A DNA stretch of 24,912 bases, from the NCBI GenBank assembly GCA_947631895.1, contig CANRMU010000001.1, positions 1 to 24,912 of the forward strand. Reading direction: 5' to 3'. Positions 15,926-20,999 of the stretch are shown in pieces (the first letter of the stretch is position 1; each line of letters begins with the position of its first letter). The notes below the pieces were generated by a model, which made no database searches, had not been told where the DNA came from, and was given only the letters and a program-made list of their open reading frames with translations. The stretch comes from an uncultured Bacilli bacterium (GTDB lineage Bacteria; Bacillota_I; Bacilli_A; RF39; UBA660). The translations under genes and the position numbers were made by a program.

Positions 15926-15996
15926 GCACATATGTGGCAACACTCAACCTGCGACAATTGAATATTCCTTTTTTATTTTACGCAAGTTTCCTTGCC
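15888..15996 (-). ncRNA. Antisense RNA 1 (putative antitoxin)
   Basis: A convergent transcript of about 109 bases is predicted from the promoter at 16031-16003. It would begin with a hairpin GCAAG-GAAA-CTTGC closed by a GNRA tetraloop, then run through the 3' arm and a small hairpin (CACATATGTG) to the terminator at 15888-15925. About 90 bases are perfectly complementary, in cis, to the 3' part of the predicted peptide mRNA. This is the layout of the convergent antitoxin RNAs of Bacillus type I systems. Confidence 0.7.
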
Positions 15997-16002
15997 ATAT
16001 TC

Positions 16003-16031
16003 ATAATATCACAATAGAAAACATTTTTCAA
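16003..16031 (-). promoter_or_regulatory. Promoter of antisense RNA 1
   Basis: TTGAAA (16031-16026) and TATTAT (16008-16003) are separated by 17 bases. The arrangement is conserved in module 2. Confidence 0.78.
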
Positions 16032-16088
16032 GCCTATTGAAGCATTTATTATTTATTTTTTAATTCTCAAGGTAAAAGTCAAAATCTA

Positions 16089-16117
16089 TTGAATAATGCA
16101 ATTATGTTTGCTATAAT
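16089..16117 (+). promoter_or_regulatory. Sense promoter, small-peptide module 2
   Basis: TTGAAT (16089-16094), a 17-base spacer and an extended -10 TGCTATAAT (16109-16117) are seen. The predicted start is near 16124. Confidence 0.78.
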
Positions 16118-16180
16118 TATTTTAGGAACATTCGATTAGTTGGGTGATTTGCCAATCTTCTAACGAAGGGAGGCGATATA

Positions 16181-16264
16181 ATGAACAAGAAAGATTTTCT
16201 CATTTTTTCTTTAGTAATTATAATATTTTTGCTTATAGTTTTACTATATGTAATTTTAATATAA
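16181..16264 (+). CDS. Small hydrophobic peptide 2 (putative type I toxin)
   Basis: The 27-codon frame begins MNKKDFLIFSLV and ends LLYVILI, with one membrane-spanning helix and the same charged head as peptide 1. GGGAGG lies seven bases before the ATG, stronger than in copy 1, and a CTTC-TAAC-GAAG hairpin sits just upstream. The two peptides share MNKKDFLI, SLVIII and the final LI, while the middle of the helix varies among Ile, Leu, Val, Phe and Tyr. Keeping the frame, length and hydrophobic character despite many base changes argues for selection on the peptide. No homologue is recognised. Confidence 0.75.
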   Translation: MNKKDFLIFSLVIIIFLLIVLLYVILI

Positions 16265-16298
16265 AAAAAATCACCTAACTCAGCAATGAATTAGGTGA
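16262..16298 (-). terminator. Terminator of antisense RNA 2
   Basis: TCACCTAA (16271-16278) pairs with TTAGGTGA (16291-16298), followed on the minus strand by eight T residues. The stop codon of peptide 2 lies at the end of the T run. Confidence 0.88.
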
Positions 16299-16371
16299 AC
16301 CCATTAAAATGGCAACACCCAACATGCGAAAATTGAATGTTCCTTTTTTATTTTACGCAAGTTTCCTTGAC
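16263..16371 (-). ncRNA. Antisense RNA 2 (putative antitoxin)
   Basis: A transcript of about 109 bases is predicted from the promoter at 16406-16378. The 5' hairpin CAAG-GAAA-CTTG is kept, but the small central hairpin differs in sequence from copy 1 (CCATT-AA-AATGG instead of CACATATGTG) while keeping the fold. This could set specificity of each antisense RNA for its own mRNA. Confidence 0.7.
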
Positions 16372-16377
16372 ATATTC

Positions 16378-16406
16378 ATAATATCACAAAAGAAAACTTT
16401 TTACAA
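16378..16406 (-). promoter_or_regulatory. Promoter of antisense RNA 2
   Basis: TTGTAA (16406-16401) and TATTAT (16383-16378) with 17 bases between. It lies 11 bases downstream of the DNA glycosylase stop; no terminator separates them, so read-through from that operon could add antisense RNA. Confidence 0.72.
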
Positions 16407-16416
16407 GCTTATTGAA

Positions 16417-16881
16417 TCACTTCAAAACTTGATATTTTTCTACTAAATCTTCTAATTTCATTTTAGCATTAGCGCTCGATGTTGATGGTAAAGCAATATT
16501 TTTAATTTTAGTTTGAGGATAAAGATATTTTTGATACAAAATATCTGCTTTACTTCCTGTTGTAAAAATTTTATTAATTTTAGTTTTATTTAATAATTCA
16601 TTAATATCATTTACAATAACATTTTTAATAGTGCTGTCAGAAGATGATTTTATATCACATTCTTTAATTACATCCCATAAAGCTATTTGATGTTTCATTA
16701 AAAAAGCTTTTTTATCAACTATTTTTTCATTAAAAACTTTTTCTAAGACTTGCCAAAAGCGATTAGATGGATGCATATAATAAAAACCTAATTCTCTTGA
16801 TTTGATACTGGGGATTGAACCTAATATTAAGATTTTAGAATCATTACTATAAAATGGCTCTAATTCATGTGTTACTTTCAT
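16417..16881 (-). CDS. DNA-deoxyinosine (hypoxanthine) glycosylase, UDG family 6
   Basis: This 154-residue protein belongs to the uracil-DNA glycosylase superfamily and looks like the hypoxanthine-DNA glycosylase branch, which removes deaminated adenine from DNA. Motif 1 appears as ILGSIPSIKSRELGFYYMHP at 19-38, followed by SNRFWQVL. The middle has ALWDVIKEC and SSSDSTI, and the second active-site loop is LPSTSSAN at 131-138, all in the HDG pattern. Length is normal. Its ATG overlaps the SPFH gene stop by 4 bases (ATGA) and has no good ribosome binding site, so translation is probably coupled. It is last in the A24 peptidase-nfeD-SPFH operon; a repair role alongside those membrane genes is not obvious. 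Exact base specificity is inference. Confidence 0.88.
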   Translation of the reverse strand: MKVTHELEPFYSNDSKILILGSIPSIKSRELGFYYMHPSNRFWQVLEKVFNEKIVDKKAFLMKHQIALWDVIKECDIKSSSDSTIKNVIVNDINELLNKTKINKIFTTGSKADILYQKYLYPQTKIKNIALPSTSSANAKMKLEDLVEKYQVLK

Positions 16882-17765
16882 TTGTCTTTTTTGATTGTTT
16901 CAGATAAAACTGTTCCAAAAGAGGCAATACTACTTAATTCAGCTGGAATAATTATTTTAGTTGCATCACCACTAGATAATTTACCTAGGGTTTCATAACT
17001 TTTTAATCTTAATACAGCATCATCTGCCTTCGCATCTTTAAGCATTTTAATTCCATCTGCTTCAGCTTGTTTCATTTTAAGAAGGGCTTCAGCTTCCCCT
17101 TCAGCTCTTTTTATTCTTGCTTCTTTATCAGCTTCAGCTCTTAAAATCGCACTTTCTTTTTCTCCTTCAGCAATTAATATACTACTTTTCTTTTCCCCTT
17201 CTGCTTGTAAGATTTTTTCTCTTCTCTCACGTTCAGCACGCATTTGTTTTTCCATTGCTTCTTGAATATCTTTAGGTGGTAATATATTTTTAACTTCAAC
17301 TCTTGTTACTTTAATTCCCCATGGATCTGTAGCTTCATCTAAGATACTACGCATTTTAGTATTAATAACATCCCTACTAGTTAAAGTTTCATCAAGTTCT
17401 AATTCACCAATAATATTTCTTAAAGTAGTCGCCGTTAAATTTTCAATTGCATTTATGGGATATTCTACTCCATAAGTATATAATTTAGGATCGGTTATTT
17501 GAAAATAAACAACTGTATCAATTTGCATAGTAACATTATCTTTGGTAATTACTGGTTGAGGGTCAAAATCTTTAACTATTTCTTTTAAAGTTACAATATT
17601 ACTAATTCGATCTATAAATGGTATCTTAAATTGTAAACCATTTTTCCAAGTTTTATAATAAGAACCCAACCTTTCAATTACATAAGCTTTAGATTGCGGA
17701 ACAATCTTTACACAAGGAATTACAATAATTCCAACTAATATTAATAAAGCAATTAAAATACCCAT
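16878..17765 (-). CDS. SPFH/band 7 (stomatin-like, QmcA-type) membrane protein
   Basis: This 295-residue protein has an N-terminal membrane anchor (ILIALLILVGIIVIPCVKIV) followed by the SPFH domain: PQSKAYVIERLGSYYKTWKNG, then FDPQPVITKDNVTMQIDTVV and WGIKVTRVEVKNILPP. A long charged helix follows (about 165-245) with repeated AEGEKES/AEADKEA/AEGEAEA motifs, typical of stomatin and flotillin coiled coils. Such proteins oligomerise in the membrane and are thought to organise membrane domains or regulate proteases. The gene upstream encodes its common partner NfeD, 17 bases away. AAAGGAAGTGGAG precedes the ATG. Slipin/stomatin and QmcA subfamilies are not separated here. Confidence 0.95.
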   Translation of the reverse strand: MGILIALLILVGIIVIPCVKIVPQSKAYVIERLGSYYKTWKNGLQFKIPFIDRISNIVTLKEIVKDFDPQPVITKDNVTMQIDTVVYFQITDPKLYTYGVEYPINAIENLTATTLRNIIGELELDETLTSRDVINTKMRSILDEATDPWGIKVTRVEVKNILPPKDIQEAMEKQMRAERERREKILQAEGEKKSSILIAEGEKESAILRAEADKEARIKRAEGEAEALLKMKQAEADGIKMLKDAKADDAVLRLKSYETLGKLSSGDATKIIIPAELSSIASFGTVLSETIKKDK

Positions 17766-17782
17766 AACTCCACTTCCTTTTC

Positions 17783-18217
17783 TTATTTTTTACTTTTCTT
17801 AACTTTAGAAACCAATAATTTAGCGCCCATAATTTCTTCTACAATAACATCAGAATCAACAGTTATTTTTTTATCAGCAATAGCAGACCATATTTTACCA
17901 TCAACTTTTACTTCACCAACAACATTTTTCTTAATTTCTTTAATAACCACACCTTCCATCCCAATAATTCTTTCTAAATTTAATTTTTCTTCTTTATTCT
18001 TTTTCATTTCTTCGATAGCAGGTTTAGTTAAAATCATTAATAAAATACCTAATAAAACAAAAACCGCAAATTGACTAATTAAATCATTTAAGAAAAAAGA
18101 TAAAAACATGGTAATAATTCCACTAATGATAAACCAAATTGTAACTAAATTAACAGTCATTGCTTCAATAACAACTAATAAAATAACAACTATTAACCAT
18201 ACAATCCACAAACTCAA
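17783..18217 (-). CDS. nfeD: NfeD family membrane protein (short form)
   Basis: This is a short NfeD: two to three N-terminal membrane segments (LWIVWLIVVILLVVIEAMT, VTIWFIISGIITMFLSFFL, FAVFVLLGILLMILTKPAI) followed by a soluble OB-fold domain (MEGVVIKEIKKNVVGEVKVDGKIWSAI in parts, ending MGAKLLVSKV). It lacks the ClpP-like protease half of long NfeD. There is no ATG at the head. GTG at 18226 is only two bases from AAGGAA, while TTG at 18217 is spaced about eight bases from it, so TTG is the more likely start (144 residues). It acts with the SPFH protein encoded immediately downstream, a widely conserved pair. Confidence 0.9.
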   Translation of the reverse strand: MSLWIVWLIVVILLVVIEAMTVNLVTIWFIISGIITMFLSFFLNDLISQFAVFVLLGILLMILTKPAIEEMKKNKEEKLNLERIIGMEGVVIKEIKKNVVGEVKVDGKIWSAIADKKITVDSDVIVEEIMGAKLLVSKVKKSKK

Positions 18218-18247
18218 AATAATCACTTCCTTTAAGTCATTATATCA

Positions 18248-18901
18248 TCATTTAAATAAAAAATTAATTAAATTAGTAAATTTATCACTAAAAATAAATA
18301 CCATCCATAATGCAGATATTAAAAAAGGCCCAAAAGCTACTTCATGTTCTTTATTTGATAATAAACTATATACAGCATAAGGTAAAGCAAGAAAAGTCGA
18401 TAATGCTAAAGAAGTAAATCCTAAAGGAAGTCCTAGAGTATAACCAATAATAAAAGATAATTTTATATCTCCTCCACCAAGGCTTTCTTTTCTAAATAAT
18501 TTTGTACTTAAATAACCAACTAATAGCATAAATAAAAATAATATTAAACCATCTAAAATACTTAATAAAGAGGTTTTTAAATCAAAAAAAATCCATTTAC
18601 TAATAAATATTATTATAAAACTAATAATTAAAGGAGAATCTAAAATAATAAAATATTTAATATCACTTATAAAAATTAAGATTAATAAAGAACTTAAAAC
18701 TATACTTATAATAAAATTATAACCAAAACCATAATAATTATAAAAGAATAATGATAAAATACTATTTAATAGACCAATAATAATAGTTAAGATACTAAAT
18801 TTAAAATTTCTTTTAGTTTTTTTTAAAGGTAATTTACTCCCAATATAATCAAAACATATTCCTAATATAAAACCTACAATTAATACAATAATATTTATCA
18901 T
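18248..18901 (-). CDS. A24 prepilin-type aspartyl peptidase, peptidase domain only
   Basis: This 217-residue polytopic protein has the two catalytic aspartates of the GxGD/A24 family: Asp80 in FISDIKYFIILDSPLI and Asp145 in ESLGGGDIKL. About seven membrane segments are seen. The cytosolic N-terminal zinc and methyltransferase domain of full prepilin peptidases is missing; only GFILGICFDYIGSKLP recalls its N-terminal membrane helix. Family members cut the leader of type IV pilin-like proteins, so a pilus or competence pseudopilus may exist elsewhere in this genome. ATG 18901 is preceded by AAGGA at nine bases; ATG 18961 is an alternative that would add 20 less likely residues. The stop is 30 bases before the nfeD start, suggesting one operon. 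Confidence 0.88.
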   Translation of the reverse strand: MINIIVLIVGFILGICFDYIGSKLPLKKTKRNFKFSILTIIIGLLNSILSLFFYNYYGFGYNFIISIVLSSLLILIFISDIKYFIILDSPLIISFIIIFISKWIFFDLKTSLLSILDGLILFLFMLLVGYLSTKLFRKESLGGGDIKLSFIIGYTLGLPLGFTSLALSTFLALPYAVYSLLSNKEHEVAFGPFLISALWMVFIFSDKFTNLINFLFK

Positions 18902-19008
18902 TATCTCAAATCCTTTATTTAATCTTAACAAAGAACTTTTATTTTTACAATATGTTTGCATTATCTATTTTTTATATTTTGACATAAAATATTATAGGAA
19001 GTGGTCTT

Positions 19009-19263
19009 ATGTATCCAGGAAGAACATTAACTTTAACAAGTATGATAGGAAGAATAAATAGAACTCTAAATTTTGCTAATCAAGTTATACCATTATATAT
19101 GAAAGCAAAACCAATGGTTAAGAACGCTAAAGAGGCATTTAAAGTTGCCAAAGTTTTTATGGAAAAACCAAAAACAACAACAAAAGTAACTAAAACAATT
19201 GAAACCCCAATAAAAAAAGTAGAAAATAAAATTTCTACTAACAAGCCTGTATTTTTTCAATAG
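19009..19263 (+). CDS. YqfQ/VrrA-like small basic protein
   Basis: This 84-residue basic protein starts MYPGRTLTLTSMIGRINRTL and continues with FANQVIPLYMKAKPMVKNAKEAFKVAK, a helix-loop-helix pattern (V-I-P-x-Y-x-K-x-x-P-M-V-K-N) that resembles the core of the YqfQ (VrrA-like) family of Bacillus, then a Lys/Thr-rich tail. The function of that family is unknown. AGGAAGTGG lies four bases before the ATG. It is divergent from the A24 peptidase gene. A TTGACA at 18978-18983 is too close to the gene to make a standard promoter with the nearby TATTAT, so the promoter is not assigned. The family link rests on pattern only. Confidence 0.7.
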   Translation: MYPGRTLTLTSMIGRINRTLNFANQVIPLYMKAKPMVKNAKEAFKVAKVFMEKPKTTTKVTKTIETPIKKVENKISTNKPVFFQ

Positions 19264-19272
19264 GCTTTTTTA
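19243..19272 (+). terminator. Terminator of the YqfQ-like gene
   Basis: AAGCCTGT and ATAGGCTT form an 8-pair stem (one G-T) over a 9-base loop, spanning the stop codon and followed by a T run on the plus strand only. Confidence 0.82.
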
Positions 19273-20937
19273 ATTAATTAAATCTAAAATTTTTAAATCA
19301 TTACCAACATAAACAACAAGATATTTTAAAGCATTATTTATTCTTTCATCTTTACTATACTTTATTAATTGAGCTTTGCCTTCTTCTATTTTTTCTTTTA
19401 ATAATTTTTCATTATAATCTTTCTTCTTAATATATTTTAATTCAATCATTATATTATTTTTTATTAAATCATTATTTTTTATTAAATATATATCTATATA
19501 TCCTCCATTACTTGGATATTCACTTCTTACATTAAAGTTTTTATTATTTATTAAATATGCAAAAAATAAATATTTTAAACTTTTTTCATCTAATTTTATA
19601 AAATCTCGATTATCTAACTTTTTTAAAATCTCACTTACATAATTTACTATTCTTTCTATTTTTCCTCTTTTTAATTCTTCATTTATTTCACTTAATACTT
19701 TACTATCATATCCTATATTTATTTCTTCTAATTTTTTTAAAAAATAATTTCCATATAATGTTTTCATTATTTCATTTGGTATTTTAAAATAATAATCACC
19801 ATATTCATCTGTTGCAATAGTTAAATAACCAAAATAATATAAGATACTTATAATATCGTCTTGATTAAAATCTACTAATAAATCAAATTTTTGTTTTAAG
19901 ATTCCATTTACTTTTTCATTTATTATTATTTCATTTAATAATTCTTTATAAAAATTATTATTTTTTAATTCTATTAATTTTCCTATTTTTCCAGAATTAA
20001 AAGCAATATTTTTATCCATTAACTCTTTTGGTATTTTTTTAAATGATTCATAATAATCTAATAAATACATTACTAAAGTTGCATTAAAAACCTTTTCTCG
20101 TGTTTCTTCATTAAATAAATATCCATCATAATTACTTATCATTAAATTATATATTTCTTTTCTATCTTTTTCTTCTACTACTTTATTTATTAAATTCTTT
20201 ACTTCATTATGAGTTAAACCTATCATACTATTAAACCTTATATCTGTTGATATATCAGTTGCTATATTAAATCCTGTTGTCATACTATCTAAGGTTATTG
20301 GACATATTCCTGTTGCAAAAAATCTTTCTACTGTTCCTTCTTTTATAAATATTTTAATATTGGCATAGAAACTTTTAACTGTTCCTGTTACAATCTTTAT
20401 AAATTTATCAGCACTTCCTTCTAATATAGCATTCGTAAAATTATCATATTCATCTACTATTATATATATCTTATTTTCTAATTTTAAGCCTTGAATAAAA
20501 TTTAAAAAATATTTTAACATATCATCTGCTGGTACATCTTTATTATATTCATATTTTATATTATATCTATCTATAAAATCATTTATTCCTAAAATAACAC
20601 AAGCTTTAAAACTTTCAATTAATTCTTCATTTTCCTTATTTTCATTTATTCCTGAAAAATCAAATTTTAAAATATAATAATTATTTTTTCCTTTAGTTGG
20701 ATTTTGATAAACATATGTTTCTTTAAATAATTTTTCAAATAAATCTTTATTATTTATATCATAATAATAATATAAAACACTTGTAAATAGGCTTTTACCA
20801 AATCTTCCTGGTCTTAAATAAAATAAAGTTTTTCCCACATTTTCTAATTTTTCTAAATACATTGTTTTATCTACATAATAATAATCTTCTTCAATTAATG
20901 ATTTAAAATTTATTATGCCATATGGTATTTTTTTCAT
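19270..20937 (-). CDS. AAA-ATPase-like / PD-(D/E)XK nuclease domain protein
   Basis: This 555-residue protein has the two-domain form of the AAA-ATPase_like (DUF1703-type) family. The start IPYGIINFKSLIEEDYYYVDKT and the P-loop variant RPGRFGKS at 42-49 are diagnostic. Walker B is YIIVDEYDN at 158-166, and SMIGLTHNEVKNL is the family helix after the ATPase core. The C-terminus is a PD-(D/E)XK nuclease-like domain: Asp482 in GGYIDIYL, then Glu499 and Lys501 in IMIELKY. Cellular role is unknown; such genes are often multicopy in gut bacteria and their spread suggests transfer. It has its own promoter and GAGGG eight bases before the ATG. It sits where mraY would follow pbp2B in the standard cluster. 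Confidence 0.92.
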   Translation of the reverse strand: MKKIPYGIINFKSLIEEDYYYVDKTMYLEKLENVGKTLFYLRPGRFGKSLFTSVLYYYYDINNKDLFEKLFKETYVYQNPTKGKNNYYILKFDFSGINENKENEELIESFKACVILGINDFIDRYNIKYEYNKDVPADDMLKYFLNFIQGLKLENKIYIIVDEYDNFTNAILEGSADKFIKIVTGTVKSFYANIKIFIKEGTVERFFATGICPITLDSMTTGFNIATDISTDIRFNSMIGLTHNEVKNLINKVVEEKDRKEIYNLMISNYDGYLFNEETREKVFNATLVMYLLDYYESFKKIPKELMDKNIAFNSGKIGKLIELKNNNFYKELLNEIIINEKVNGILKQKFDLLVDFNQDDIISILYYFGYLTIATDEYGDYYFKIPNEIMKTLYGNYFLKKLEEINIGYDSKVLSEINEELKRGKIERIVNYVSEILKKLDNRDFIKLDEKSLKYLFFAYLINNKNFNVRSEYPSNGGYIDIYLIKNNDLIKNNIMIELKYIKKKDYNEKLLKEKIEEGKAQLIKYSKDERINNALKYLVVYVGNDLKILDLIN

Positions 20938-20961
20938 TACTTAAGCCCTCTTTCTTAAAAA

Positions 20962-20990
20962 ATTATACTAAAAATTCTTTTAAAAGTCAC
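20962..20990 (-). promoter_or_regulatory. Promoter of the AAA/PD-(D/E)XK gene
   Basis: GTGACT (20990-20985), 17 bases, then a perfect TATAAT (20967-20962). It lies 10-38 bases after the pbp2B stop, with no clear terminator between, so read-through from the division cluster is also possible. Confidence 0.65.
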
Positions 20991-20999
20991 TAAAATAAT

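Larger units (their letters stand above)
15748..15978 (+). other. Predicted toxin-type mRNA 1 with 5'-3' closing helix
   Basis: The predicted sense RNA is about 231 bases. Its leader AATATTCAATT (15751-15761) is fully complementary to 15956-15966, and GTTGAGCG (15763-15770) pairs, with one mismatch, with 15941-15948; TTGCC pairs further in. The 3' arm is followed by TTTTTTATTTT, so the closing helix may also act in termination. Such end-to-end pairing is known to silence translation in type I toxin mRNAs. RNA ends are predicted, not measured. Confidence 0.6.
15728..16041. repeat. Module copy 1 of a tandem type I toxin-antitoxin-like repeat
   Basis: This ~314-base unit is repeated at 16104-16416 with the same internal spacing. 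It carries, in order, an extended -10 promoter, a leader arm, a 27-codon hydrophobic peptide, a terminator stem for the opposite strand, a small variable hairpin, a 3' arm complementary to the leader arm, a T run, and the antisense promoter. The best conserved blocks between copies are both promoters, MNKKDFLI, the terminator stem and the antisense 5' hairpin. Confidence 0.85.
16124..16354 (+). other. Predicted toxin-type mRNA 2 with 5'-3' closing helix
   Basis: The same predicted length as module 1, 231 bases. GGAACATTCGATT (16125-16137) pairs with 16331-16343 (one G-T pair), GTTGGGTG (16139-16146) pairs fully with 16316-16323, and TTGCC with GGCAA. The 3' arm runs into TTTTTTATTTT. Compared with module 1, U-A is replaced by C-G and A-U by G-C at two positions of the helix, which supports real pairing. 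Confidence 0.6.
16104..16416. repeat. Module copy 2 of the tandem type I toxin-antitoxin-like repeat
   Basis: This is the second copy of the unit at 15728-16041, offset by about 376 bases, with a 62-base spacer between copies. Its right end stops exactly at the stop codon of the DNA glycosylase gene. Divergence between copies is spread over the unit and includes paired changes in complementary arms. Confidence 0.85.

Noticed and set aside
15764..15961. A 65-codon plus-strand open frame through peptide module 1
   Set aside because: It has no ribosome binding site, starts inside the leader arm and runs in a different frame from the well-positioned 27-codon peptide; copy 2 does not preserve it.
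15751..15966. Terminal inverted repeats of a miniature transposable element
   Set aside because: The arms lie inside the repeated unit, with promoters outside them on both sides; there is no target-site duplication, and the coordinated changes fit RNA pairing better.
15728..16041. Fst/RNAII-type regulation by direct repeats
   Set aside because: In that system direct repeats in DNA make the two RNAs complementary away from the terminator. Here the leader and antisense 5' region are inverted copies, so the two RNAs carry the same sense there; complementarity comes from cis overlap instead.
18108..18380. A 90-codon plus-strand open frame
   Set aside because: It is a shadow antisense to nfeD and the A24 peptidase gene, with no ribosome binding site.
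18957..19008. A promoter made from TTGACA at 18978-18983 and TATTAT close by
   Set aside because: The spacing is only about five bases, far too short for a sigma-A type promoter.
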